Part shown: positions 15,590 through 22,117 of the stretch, piece by piece | Layout of the letters: each line of letters opens with the position of its first letter | Numbering within the stretch: the stretch's first letter is position 1 | IMG/VR virus record: IMGVR_UViG_3300003894_000026 | Coordinates: 1 to 24,665 of that record | Source: a virus | DNA length: 24,665 bases | Reading direction: 5' to 3' (one strand) | Translations under genes and position numbers: made by a program | Notes under the pieces: model-generated | The model's input: the letters and a program-made list of their open reading frames with translations, nothing else | The model's database searches: none | Told to the model about the DNA's origin: nothing

Positions 15590-15755
15590 CTATTGTATCC
15601 TCCATTGACCGCATCAAAATTCTTAGCACCTCTACGCAAGTGGTAGCCATGCCGGTATTAATTGCCTCGTGCAGATGGAAAGGTACTGGCTTTAAAGAAT
15701 CCATAGTCTTAGTGTACCGCTCCAGTTCTCGCTCTAATTTTTTTACATCAATCAT
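15444..15755 (-). CDS. Unknown small protein with low-complexity tail, overlapping the next gene
   Basis: This encodes 103 residues from the ATG at 15755, which overlaps the endolysin stop as TGATG and has GGAG seven bases upstream. An in-frame ATG two codons earlier sits almost on the Shine-Dalgarno sequence and is less likely. Residues 1-60 look helical (V-K-K-L-E-R-E-L-E-R-Y, then V-L-R-I-L-M-R-S-M-E-D-T). Residues 65-103 are low complexity, rich in Ser, Gly, Glu and Lys. The low-complexity tail is exactly where the next gene is read in another frame, so it may be shaped by the overlap. No function recognised; location next to the endolysin allows a lysis-related role. Confidence 0.6.
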   Translation of the reverse strand: MIDVKKLERELERYTKTMDSLKPVPFHLHEAINTGMATTCVEVLRILMRSMEDTIDGIADSTENQGEVSDNTEGNESTSSASKRKPSGRGRVPSKGSSGDKAA

Positions 15756-16117
15756 CAGCATACTCCGTTATGTTTAATTGAATAGTGATATACATCACGC
15801 CTTTTAAAATCTCCTCCCCAACAGAACTCTAGCTCTGCATGTAAGAGGGAGGGGGTGTCTTTCCACCACTCCGCAGCCAGCTCGTAGGGTCCGCCGTCCC
15901 ACAGTAGCTCACCCTCCCGAGTGAAATAGATGTCAGCGGCCAATCCGTTGCGGTGGTTACTGTTGATAATTCCTTTACCCTGCGCGGCGTATATCTCTGC
16001 CTGTTCTTTAGTTCTCAGTACCTCCTTGAGCCTACAGCCGTAGCCTTCCATGTCCATATACAGAATCAACTCCGCTAGACAACGGGTGAATATCTCTTGC
16101 TTCTCTCCTAAGTTCAT
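15755..16117 (-). CDS. Endolysin, M15-family peptidase (VanY/L-Ala-D-Glu type)
   Basis: This encodes 120 residues; AAGGAG lies five bases before the ATG, which overlaps the previous stop (ATGA). The M15 zinc-peptidase signature is clear: S53-N-H55-R-N-G-L-A-A-D62 (family pattern S-x-H-x-x-G-x-A-x-D) and, near the end, W-G-G-D-F then D108-V-Y-H111. H55, D62 and H111 should bind zinc. Enzymes of this group cut peptide bonds in peptidoglycan stem peptides; short single-domain versions serve as phage endolysins. There is no signal peptide or wall-binding domain, so release would need a holin, and candidates lie at the end of the opposite transcript. It is compact, typical for a Gram-negative host. 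Confidence 0.85.
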   Translation of the reverse strand: MNLGEKQEIFTRCLAELILYMDMEGYGCRLKEVLRTKEQAEIYAAQGKGIINSNHRNGLAADIYFTREGELLWDGGPYELAAEWWKDTPSLLHAELEFCWGGDFKRRDVYHYSIKHNGVC

Positions 16118-16377
16118 GAGTGCTCCTTAATGTAATAGTAGGTATAGCTCGTTCGGTCAGGGTCATGGTGGCACCCTAGCGCGCCTTCCTTCTCCTTTCG
16201 TCGAAGAATCTTTCGGCAGTCTTGCGTACTCAGGTAGTACTTACCGTCAATTAGGTAAGGTTTTCTTCGATACATGTGTCCAGACACATCGCCCGGAGAA
16301 GCCCCCGGAGCGCTTGCGCCTTGTTGCACCGCCCCCATATCACGCAATGCGTGAAGAACCATTTCGGTTTTAGTCAT
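16114..16377 (-). CDS. Small unknown protein, possible winged-helix fold
   Basis: This encodes 87 residues, ending in an ATGA overlap with the endolysin start. GGAGG lies 12 bases upstream of the ATG, a longer spacing than usual. An Ala/Gly/Ser-rich stretch (residues 15-32) separates an N-terminal helix from the C-terminal half. That half has Y-Y-L-S-T-Q-D-C-R-K-I-L-R-R-K-E-K-E-G, then a strand ending Y-T-Y-Y-Y-I. A helix-helix-strand pattern with basic recognition-like helix suggests a small winged-helix DNA-binding domain, but this is only a pattern reading. Context: a cluster of small genes between the ribonucleotide reductase and the endolysin. Confidence 0.6.
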   Translation of the reverse strand: MTKTEMVLHALRDMGAVQQGASAPGASPGDVSGHMYRRKPYLIDGKYYLSTQDCRKILRRKEKEGALGCHHDPDRTSYTYYYIKEHS

Positions 16378-16380
16378 AGC

Positions 16381-16419
16381 TTACATGTGCCTCCGTGACA
16401 CGCCATAGTTTATCTTCAT
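16381..16419 (-). CDS. Possible 12-residue micro-ORF
   Basis: ATG at 16419 overlaps the stop of the upstream gene (ATGA) and encodes M-K-I-N-Y-G-V-S-R-R-H-M before TAA at 16383-16381, three bases ahead of the next ATG. It would fill the only gap between two coupled genes and could keep ribosomes moving to the next start. There is no support beyond this arrangement. Confidence 0.15.
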   Translation of the reverse strand: MKINYGVSRRHM

Positions 16420-16598
16420 AATGGAACGGCAATAACGTCGCACCAGACTCCTTCATCGATAGAGTCTCGTCTGATTTCTTCTTTGACGTACAGGTACTCA
16501 GAGTAAGGACCGCGAGCGACGGAGTAGAAGTCAACCTCGCCACCATCGTACTCTCTTACGTGAATGATGTATTGCCTTTCCTTCCTTCTTTGTTTCAT
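16416..16598 (-). CDS. Small unknown protein
   Basis: This encodes 60 residues, and its ATG overlaps the upstream stop (ATGA at 16598-16595). The protein begins with a basic run (K-Q-R-R-K-E-R) followed by alternating strands (Q-Y-I-I-H-V-R-E-Y, V-D-F-Y-S-V-A) and a helix, and ends V-I-A-V-P-L. The pattern suggests a small alpha/beta soluble protein. No family recognised. It is tightly coupled to its neighbours, which supports its being a real gene. Confidence 0.6.
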   Translation of the reverse strand: MKQRRKERQYIIHVREYDGGEVDFYSVARGPYSEYLYVKEEIRRDSIDEGVWCDVIAVPL

Positions 16599-16780
16599 TT
16601 ATCTGGTACTCCTATCATAATTGCCATGTCCATGAACCATTGCCTGTCAGTAGGCAGCGGCTCTTTACCTGCTGCTATGTTGAGGAGCATGTTTTCAGCC
16701 CGAACGGTACGGAGGAACCTTTGCCTCATTACGTTCCACTCCGCTTCGTAGTCTATACTAGAGTTCACAGGCACCCCCAT
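16595..16780 (-). CDS. Small unknown protein after the ribonucleotide reductase
   Basis: This encodes 61 residues from an ATG that overlaps the end of the reductase gene by 23 bases but lacks a clear ribosome binding site. An internal ATG at 16729 has GGAG nine bases upstream and would give a 44-residue protein (M-R-Q-R-F-L-R-T-V-R...), a credible alternative start. The C-terminal part P-T-D-R-Q-W-F-M-D-M-A-I-M-I-G-V-P-D-K looks like a small helical module. No function recognised. The stop overlaps the next start (ATGA). Confidence 0.55.
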   Translation of the reverse strand: MGVPVNSSIDYEAEWNVMRQRFLRTVRAENMLLNIAAGKEPLPTDRQWFMDMAIMIGVPDK

Positions 16781-18701
16781 GACAGGCTAGTTCAGGTTGT
16801 ACGGATGTAGTATCTTCGTTCTCAAACTCTGCCAGCGCAGACCAGTCAGTGCCTTTAGGCATAGCCTTCAGCAGCTGCTTGTACTTAGCCTCAGTAATCT
16901 CCTCATAAGGAGCCTGAGTGTACACATGGTCATCGCCGGAAGGTAGGAAGCTGACGCCTGACATTTCATCGAAGTTTTCCCAGACGTAACTCATGACATT
17001 GGGAAACTCGTTGTCTTTATAGTAGACCGTGATGCTAGGCTTGTGCTCACAGTACGCTTCGTTGTACATGCGCCACAACTCCAGCTGGTCAATAGCTGTC
17101 TGGTCATGCCTAGTGACTGCACCTTTAGGCGAAGCTACCGGAAAGCTAAAGACTGTAGCATAGGGGTTAGTTGCGCTAGGTTCCTGCGGGAACCCGGCGT
17201 TCTTCATGAACTCGCATAGAGGGTCTTTGTTATCAGCTACGACTCGCCGAATGTAGTATTCAGAGTATCGAGGATGGATACCGGAGCCTGTGTTGCACAG
17301 CTGCGACACCGTGCCGCTAGGTTTAACGCAGGTAGTAGCAACTGATTGGGGAATGTCGAGGGTCTTAGCCCACTTACGATTCTCAGACACGGATACTTTC
17401 CGCAGGGTGGTGAGCAACTCCATTAAGTTGTCATCTCGGACAATGCTACGATGATGCCTGCCGAGTACCTTGTGATCCATAATGCCGGTCAAGGAGACGC
17501 CAAGTAGTCTCTCCTCTTCGCAGTTGGCTTTCCACTCCGGGCCTAGCACTTTGTTAAACTTGGTCAGAGTAGACTGTAGCGTGCCTAGAAAGGTAGCCAG
17601 TCGCACCTTGCGAATAAGGTCTGAATCAGTGTCACCTGCTCGCACCACAACCTCGGTTAGATTACAGAACTCTTGAGGTCGGAGGATAATCTCTGAGCAG
17701 GGGTTCGTACCGAAGTTATGATGGGGGTCGCGCCGACTGGGGCATGAGTTCTTTGCGGCCTCTCTTGAGAAGATGCCGCGCTCTCCGGCTCGACTTTCGT
17801 ACAAGGAGTTCATCTCTCGGAGGTAGCTATCGACATCCGGCTTGGTAGTGTAGGCCACTGAGTTATTAGCCAAGGCTCGAAAGGGTGTGCCACCCTCCGT
17901 TTCAGGACGCCACCATTCTCCCGACTTAGCGTGGCGCATACGGTCATCAGTCAGGTTGCTCAAGGAGATGAGCGCACTGCGGCGTACCCCTCCGACTACC
18001 ACGATGTCCGCAATCTTGCAGACCAAATCGTGTACCTCAATGGAAGTCAGGCGTCTGCCTGCTGCCGCCTTGAATACTTCGACCGTGTACTGGAACAGAC
18101 TGTTCAACGGCTCCGGCCCTGATGCTCGGCCACCCATAGTTTTAAGGCGAGCGCCGTATGGACGTATCTGAGTCAAGTCCCATACAGGCGTGACACCACT
18201 GTAGAGAGCATCGATTATAGCTAGGTAGGAGGTAGCCCACCCCACCTTGTTGTCAGGCACTACAATAGTCACCCTGCCTGAGAACTTATCCGGAATGGCT
18301 GGTAACTTTTCAACTTCATCACGCTCGACGCTAAAGCCCATGCCGGTGCCGCACATTAGGATGTACAAAATCTCACTGAACCTGCGAGGACTGTCGATAG
18401 GAGTGTACGCGCAGTTGTAGCCAGCTACGTGGTGCTCGTGTAGAGCTTTACCTGCTGACATTAGTACGCGCATAGAACCCATAATCTCGTGGTTGCGCAC
18501 AGCGTCCATCGCTTCTTTCAACTTAGTGCGGACAGCCGTACCCTCTACTCCGTTCTTATCTAGGTGCTCTTCCCAAAATTCATGCACCCTGTCGATGGCC
18601 TCGTCCCAAGTCTCTCGTCGTCCAAGGTCATCGCGATATCGGGCATAGCGACTCGTGAATATGTAGTTCTGATATTCACTCATCTTCGGGTTGGTACTCA
18701 T
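16758..18701 (-). CDS. nrdJ: Class II (adenosylcobalamin-dependent) ribonucleoside-triphosphate reductase
   Basis: This encodes 647 residues from the ATG at 18701 (AAGGAAAG upstream); a GTG 48 bases earlier has no such support. It makes deoxynucleotides for phage replication. C97 (in Y-N-C-A-Y) and C346 (in F-C-N-L-T-E) match the active-site disulfide pair. N-P-C335-S-E337-I carries the radical cysteine and Glu, with the 11-residue C335-C346 spacing of the Lactobacillus leichmannii enzyme (C408-C419). The C-terminal C640-H-G-G-A-C645 is the shuttle pair reduced by thioredoxin. Length and the single subunit fit the monomeric B12-dependent type; no small radical subunit is present in the window. 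The host must therefore supply or import cobalamin. Dispersed palindrome copy 5 lies within, at G-F-P-Q-E-P. Confidence 0.93.
   Translation of the reverse strand: MSTNPKMSEYQNYIFTSRYARYRDDLGRRETWDEAIDRVHEFWEEHLDKNGVEGTAVRTKLKEAMDAVRNHEIMGSMRVLMSAGKALHEHHVAGYNCAYTPIDSPRRFSEILYILMCGTGMGFSVERDEVEKLPAIPDKFSGRVTIVVPDNKVGWATSYLAIIDALYSGVTPVWDLTQIRPYGARLKTMGGRASGPEPLNSLFQYTVEVFKAAAGRRLTSIEVHDLVCKIADIVVVGGVRRSALISLSNLTDDRMRHAKSGEWWRPETEGGTPFRALANNSVAYTTKPDVDSYLREMNSLYESRAGERGIFSREAAKNSCPSRRDPHHNFGTNPCSEIILRPQEFCNLTEVVVRAGDTDSDLIRKVRLATFLGTLQSTLTKFNKVLGPEWKANCEEERLLGVSLTGIMDHKVLGRHHRSIVRDDNLMELLTTLRKVSVSENRKWAKTLDIPQSVATTCVKPSGTVSQLCNTGSGIHPRYSEYYIRRVVADNKDPLCEFMKNAGFPQEPSATNPYATVFSFPVASPKGAVTRHDQTAIDQLELWRMYNEAYCEHKPSITVYYKDNEFPNVMSYVWENFDEMSGVSFLPSGDDHVYTQAPYEEITEAKYKQLLKAMPKGTDWSALAEFENEDTTSVQPELACHGGACEL
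17179..17194. repeat. Dispersed palindrome, copy 5
   Basis: GGTTCC-TGCG-GGAACC, a perfect 6-bp stem with a 4-base loop, in the reductase gene. On the coding strand it is read as F-P-Q-E-P, a frame used by no other copy. Confidence 0.8.
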
Positions 18702-18828
18702 ATTTTCTTTCCTTCTTCCTGTTATATTTGCGCTTGTCGGAAACGACACGCTGTTTGTATTTGGGGGTTCGTACGTCTTTTGCTACCCAGTTCCTGCGGG
18801 AACCTCGTACCTCATGCTTGTCATTCAT
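18676..18828 (-). CDS. Very small, highly basic protein before the reductase
   Basis: This encodes 50 residues; GAGGAG lies four bases before the ATG at 18828. About 40 per cent of residues are Lys or Arg. The middle reads R-T-P-K-Y-K-Q-R-V-V-S-D-K-R-K-Y-N-R-K, which loosely recalls the ribosome rescue factor ArfA (L-F-R-Q-R-V-x-K-x-K-K-G-K-G-S-Y-x-R-K), although the Gly-Lys-Gly part is absent. An RNA-, ribosome- or DNA-binding role is likely from charge; the ArfA link is speculative. It overlaps the 55-residue gene before it (8 bases) and the reductase after it (26 bases). Palindrome copy 6 forms codons 9-13 (G-S-R-R-N). Confidence 0.65.
   Translation of the reverse strand: MNDKHEVRGSRRNWVAKDVRTPKYKQRVVSDKRKYNRKKERKYEYQPEDE
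18789..18804. repeat. Dispersed palindrome, copy 6 (5-bp arms)
   Basis: AGTTCC-TGCG-GGAACC; the outermost pair is lost (A opposite C), leaving GTTCC/GGAAC. It lies in the small basic gene and is read as G-S-R-R-N on the minus strand. Confidence 0.75.
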
Positions 18829-18991
18829 GGTACTCCTCGTACTCAAGGTCTGAGAATTTATATCTATTATCCAGTATCTTATCGGGAAAGGCAAGCACTA
18901 GTTCTTCTGTTGTTATCTCCAGTGTTTCTACTAGCAAGTCAGGGTCCACCCTTTCCTTTACTATCTGGAGTAATTCGTCCGCAGTTTTCAT
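18821..18991 (-). CDS. Very small acidic protein of unknown function
   Basis: This encodes 55 residues. The ATG overlaps the phosphoesterase stop (ATGA at 18991-18988), and the TGA at 18823-18821 overlaps the next gene. Sequence marks: M-K-T-A-D-E-L-L-Q-I-V-K-E-R, then D-P-D-L-L-V-E-T-L-E-I-T-T-E-E-L-V, then F-P-D-K-I-L-D-N-R. The 'DPDxLVxxLxITxExL...F.DKxxDN' layout is one I recognise from small helical proteins scattered through tailed phages; their function is not known to me. It fills what would otherwise be a 160-base gap, and coupled start and stop signals on both sides support it. Confidence 0.72.
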   Translation of the reverse strand: MKTADELLQIVKERVDPDLLVETLEITTEELVLAFPDKILDNRYKFSDLEYEEYHE

Positions 18992-19755
18992 GACCAAGTA
19001 CTCAGCAAGTAGTTCATGCTAACCTCACACAAATCGTAGTCGCCATCCTTGACCTCGTTCTTAATGATGATGCCTGACCACGATTGCTTGTTCTTCTGCG
19101 GACCTAAATACTCCTGCTCATCCTGATAGAAGCGGCCACATACCAGCCCTCGCATACGCCTACCGTCAGCAGTCCACTTCTCCCCCGTCTGATAAACTTG
19201 CTGGTGTCCCATGCTGAAGCTGCCGCCCAACTTGTTGAGCTTGTTACTCATGTTTCCGCCGATGGGATTGCTAAGCATAGACTCAGGGTTGACTAGGTAA
19301 TGGCTGTACATGATGCCATCAATGTTAACAATTTCCAGAAATGGGTGAGCATGAACATTCAGACTGTAGCCATCCGTCAGTCCGTAGTAATCTTGCAAGA
19401 GTGTCGTACCGAACTTCCGATTATGTGGGTCATCAGCAGCCCGAAGTATTCGCTCCTCGTGGTTGCCGTAACAGAAGTGTACTTCCGGTTTCCACTTGCG
19501 CTGCTTGCCCTTGACAGTAGACAGAAAGCGGCTCATCTCTTCCCGGCCTACTGCTATGTCTTGGGCGTAGTCTTTGTTTTCCCACCCCTTAGCTCCTGCT
19601 TTGTCATACGACGACAGGGACGGCATGTCCCACCAGTCTCCGATGATAATGATTTTATCTGGGCGCTTCTCATGCAGGTAGTTAGCAGCAGCCGTTAGGT
19701 GGCTTGTCGATGACTGAGGCGTAAGCTGTACGTCAGGTATGAATGCGTGTCTCAT
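18988..19755 (-). CDS. Calcineurin-like metallophosphoesterase
   Basis: This encodes 255 residues. The metal-binding blocks of the metallophosphoesterase fold are in order: P-D8-V-Q10 (Gln in place of the usual His), I-I-I-G-D40-W-W-D43, Y-G-N98-H99-E-E-R, S-H152 and G-H184-Q. Between the first two blocks is a helix with H-L-T-A-A-A-N-Y-L. Members hydrolyse phosphomono- or diesters with two metal ions; in phages they sit in replication modules and may act on nucleic acid ends or nucleotides, but the substrate is not known here. It starts 11 bases after the DUF3310 gene with a weak ribosome binding site, and its stop overlaps the next small gene. Confidence 0.85.
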   Translation of the reverse strand: MRHAFIPDVQLTPQSSTSHLTAAANYLHEKRPDKIIIIGDWWDMPSLSSYDKAGAKGWENKDYAQDIAVGREEMSRFLSTVKGKQRKWKPEVHFCYGNHEERILRAADDPHNRKFGTTLLQDYYGLTDGYSLNVHAHPFLEIVNIDGIMYSHYLVNPESMLSNPIGGNMSNKLNKLGGSFSMGHQQVYQTGEKWTADGRRMRGLVCGRFYQDEQEYLGPQKNKQSWSGIIIKNEVKDGDYDLCEVSMNYLLSTWS

Positions 19756-19766
19756 GATTAATCCCG

Positions 19767-20048
19767 CTAGAACGGAGGCTCGTCTACTAGAGCCGTGTAA
19801 ATACTGTCGTCGTCGTTTCTGCGCTGGTTCTTTTCCTCCTCCTCAACCGCTTTCAACTCCTGTGCGATAAGGAACTCTATGTAGTGCTGAGCTTTGCGTA
19901 AGTCTTCCATCCCTCCCTTCTTGCGCCAGCGGACAATGTATTTTATTACATTGCCTTCGCAGTAGCCTATATCGTTATCTAAGATAAAGTCGATAGGCTG
20001 TGCAGCCATTGACCGGTAGTGTTCCGGTCCTACTGTGCGAGTGTCCAT
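19767..20048 (-). CDS. DUF3310 family protein
   Basis: This encodes 93 residues; AAGGAG lies eight bases before the ATG, inside the end of the previous gene. The family pattern is clear: P-E-H10-Y, then E31-G-N-V-I-K-Y-I-V-R-W-R-K-K-G-G, then E48-D-L-R-K-A-Q-H-Y-I. The family is widespread in phage nucleotide and replication modules and sometimes described as nucleotide-kinase-like, but no biochemical role is established. The tail after residue 70 is acidic and polar. Placement between the endonuclease and phosphoesterase genes agrees with a replication-associated job. Confidence 0.87.
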   Translation of the reverse strand: MDTRTVGPEHYRSMAAQPIDFILDNDIGYCEGNVIKYIVRWRKKGGMEDLRKAQHYIEFLIAQELKAVEEEEKNQRRNDDDSIYTALVDEPPF

Positions 20049-20627
20049 CTATGCTTCTCCTTCTAAGTTCCCACGGGAACCGTATGGCTCAGGGTCTATA
20101 CCGAACTCCCCATGATGGTAAGGGAACAGTACAGCTTCCCATGCTACAGGGAATTGATTGGTTGCGTGAGCATCTTCAAACCAATGCTCAGGCATCTCTT
20201 TAATAGCGTGTCTTCCTACAAATGTAAAGTCAAACCCATGAGCAGAAAGCCAGTCGCTATTCATAGGGTATCTCTTGAGTCCTGTCTGTCGGTCATTCTC
20301 CATAACCAGCTTTAAGTCTAGCTCTGGATGGTATTCCTGTATAGAAATTAGCTTGCTACGCTCGGTAGAAGTTAGCCGGCCTTTTACTTCAATCAGAGTA
20401 CCATTAGGCAGTATAAAGTCTGGAGTGTACGTCCGCTTCTTGAGCACGGGAGAGGTAGCGCCGCAGTTCGGACAGGTCATTTTCCATGTCTGCTGTTGGT
20501 AGTACGCAAATTTTATCTCTTCGTACTTCCACTTAATGCCTTCCTCCTTGAAGTAGTCGGCTACTCTCCGCTCAAAGATAGAGCGAAACCTACCCCTACG
20601 ATGTTTTGTGTTGTATTTTCTAGACAT
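20049..20627 (-). CDS. T7 endonuclease I-like Holliday junction resolvase
   Basis: This encodes 192 residues, longer than T7 gp3 (149). F-R-S-I-F-E19-R-R-V-A near the start, then T-P-D70-F-I-L-P-N-G-T-L-I-E80-V-K82-G-R and R90-S-K match the PD-(D/E)xK core of endonuclease I, which resolves branched DNA and helps degrade host DNA. A C-P-N-C pair (52-55) precedes the PD motif, half of a zinc ribbon. The region after about residue 115 is not typical of T7 gp3. The ATG overlaps the exonuclease stop by 8 bases and has only a weak ribosome binding site, so translation is probably coupled. Palindrome copy 7 encodes G-S-R-G-N just before the C-terminus. Confidence 0.85.
   Translation of the reverse strand: MSRKYNTKHRRGRFRSIFERRVADYFKEEGIKWKYEEIKFAYYQQQTWKMTCPNCGATSPVLKKRTYTPDFILPNGTLIEVKGRLTSTERSKLISIQEYHPELDLKLVMENDRQTGLKRYPMNSDWLSAHGFDFTFVGRHAIKEMPEHWFEDAHATNQFPVAWEAVLFPYHHGEFGIDPEPYGSRGNLEGEA
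20066..20081. repeat. Dispersed palindrome, copy 7
   Basis: AGTTCC-CACG-GGAACC; GTTCCC and GGGAAC pair around a 2-base centre, and the outermost pair is lost. It lies in the last codons of the endonuclease gene, read as G-S-R-G-N, close to the ribosome binding site of the DUF3310 gene. Confidence 0.78.
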
Positions 20628-21528
20628 GATCTGTCTCGATTACAAAGGGACAGGCATCCGGAACCGTGCGCCATATCCACAGAAGGTCACAGTTCTTGTT
20701 GTAGGTCGCCGGAGGTATTCCCGCAGAGAAGTATTCTCGTTTGACTACCTCCATCATCTCCTCCGGGTCACTTACAGAATCTAACAGTTTTGCTGCGGTC
20801 TTCTCGCCTATTCCTTTTACCCCGGTCACGTTGTCAGCGGTGTCTCCAATCAGCATCTGCTTGAAAAACAGACGGTATCCCTCAATCTCGGACACTACGC
20901 TATGCTCCTCTTTGACAAAGTTGTAGTGATTACCCGGCAACTGTTTAACGTCCTTGTCGTAGCTAACAAAGACGACAGTAGCATCAGACCCGAATTTTTT
21001 CAAGGCGTCATGCCCAGCCCTGCCTAGCATGTCGTCAGCCTCATACCCCTGCGTAATTAGGCAACGCTTGTGCTTCTTGGCATACTCAATCACAGCAGGT
21101 AAATGGGCGGGTTTGGCTACGCCGTGTCTGTTCGCTTTGTATTCTGGATACATAGCTTCTCGAAAGTTCTGCTCCTCATCGCACCCGGTAAATACTAGGT
21201 ACAATCGTAACGGTCGGTTCTCCCCGTACTTTGCGAAACAAGCGTCTTGAATTTTCTCAATCATGATATCGAATGTGGATAAAACATTTTCAATGTCATC
21301 CACTTCAATGTGTGCTTTCTGTACTTCCTCCTTTGGCGGGAGTGCATCCGGCATGTAGCCTTTGACGTACGCTACCGCCTCTTTGTGACTATCAAAGATC
21401 TTCATAGGGTCGGAGGCAAGGGTATACCTTTGCTTCTGCCCTGCTGCTGCTACTCGATGAGCTACTATGTCTCCATCGATAAGCAGAATAAGAGGGCTTT
21501 CGCCCTCCTGTTCTGGTCGTAGTTGCAT
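20620..21528 (-). CDS. 5'-3' exonuclease (FEN/T7 gp6-like)
   Basis: This encodes 302 residues; the ATG overlaps the previous stop (TAATG) with GAGG seven bases upstream. Metal-binding acids of the FEN/PIN-like fold are visible: L-I-D18-G-D20, Y-E163-A-D165-D166-M-L, S-Y-D191-K-D193. The helix-three-turn-helix follows as L-I-G-D229-T-A-D232-N-V-T-G-V-K-G-I-G-E-K-T-A. The enzyme removes nucleotides from 5' ends, clearing RNA primers and degrading host DNA. T7 gp6 is similar in length (300). Together with the polymerase, endonuclease and OB-fold protein it completes a T7-like replication and recombination set. Confidence 0.9.
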   Translation of the reverse strand: MQLRPEQEGESPLILLIDGDIVAHRVAAAGQKQRYTLASDPMKIFDSHKEAVAYVKGYMPDALPPKEEVQKAHIEVDDIENVLSTFDIMIEKIQDACFAKYGENRPLRLYLVFTGCDEEQNFREAMYPEYKANRHGVAKPAHLPAVIEYAKKHKRCLITQGYEADDMLGRAGHDALKKFGSDATVVFVSYDKDVKQLPGNHYNFVKEEHSVVSEIEGYRLFFKQMLIGDTADNVTGVKGIGEKTAAKLLDSVSDPEEMMEVVKREYFSAGIPPATYNKNCDLLWIWRTVPDACPFVIETDHV

Positions 21529-22097
21529 TATGACGCCTCGCTGTCCAACACGTTCGGCTCACTCCACTGGTCTTCTTCGGGAGGAATAACGGGAGCTGCT
21601 TGGGCGGCAGCGTTCGGACCCGTGAAGTCGGGGTCCATTGCCATCCACCGAGCAAAGTCCTCGCCAAGTTCCATAGTCAGAGCGATAGCGGTCTGGATGT
21701 CCTCCGCAACTGGAAGCTCCAGCTTCGGGTCAGCAGAGAGACTTCGTTCCAAGATAGCGGGGAAGAGCATTTTAGCTGCGACCTGTCGAGTAATCGAAAG
21801 GTCTTTCTTGCTCGGGCCACCGCTGGCGAAGTTGCCTGCTACCACCTTCGGCTCTGGGTTCCCAGAGGAACCTGCCGATATCAGACCCACCCTGCCTTGG
21901 ATGTTGTTGTAGACGCGCTCGCCACTCTGCTTCGTCTTGTAGGAAAAAGAAACTACTGCGCCCTTTCCAACATTTTCCGGCATGTTGCTTTCGTCGAACA
22001 CCGAGTACCACTGGTCCGTCTCTTCCAAAAGAAATCGCTTACCATCCTTGCTCATCACTTTGACGGTGCCCTGCTGTACGTTCTTTTCTATGCTCAT
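21528..22097 (-). CDS. Putative single-stranded DNA-binding protein (OB-fold)
   Basis: This encodes 189 residues and is the first gene after the promoter at 22118-22155; AAGGAG lies seven bases before its ATG. Residues 8-72 look like an OB barrel: G-T-V-K-V-M, then K-R-F-L-L-E, Q-W-Y-S-V-F-D, G-A-V-V-S-F-S-Y and Y-N-N-I-Q-G-R-V-G-L. A Gly/Ser linker (76-95) leads to a helical region (S-I-T-R-Q-V-A-A-K-M) and then an Asp/Glu-rich tail (about 174-189), as SSBs use to contact partner proteins. Its place directly upstream of the exonuclease supports an SSB or recombination role. The fold is inferred from pattern; no SSB family signature is certain. Palindrome copy 8 encodes part of the linker (G-S-S-G-N). 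Confidence 0.6.
   Translation of the reverse strand: MSIEKNVQQGTVKVMSKDGKRFLLEETDQWYSVFDESNMPENVGKGAVVSFSYKTKQSGERVYNNIQGRVGLISAGSSGNPEPKVVAGNFASGGPSKKDLSITRQVAAKMLFPAILERSLSADPKLELPVAEDIQTAIALTMELGEDFARWMAMDPDFTGPNAAAQAAPVIPPEEDQWSEPNVLDSEAS
21857..21872. repeat. Dispersed palindrome, copy 8
   Basis: GGTTCC-CAGA-GGAACC, a perfect 6-bp stem with a 4-base loop, in the linker of the OB-fold protein, read as G-S-S-G-N on the minus strand. Confidence 0.8.
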
Positions 22098-22117
22098 CTA
22101 GAGTCTCCTTCAACTTA

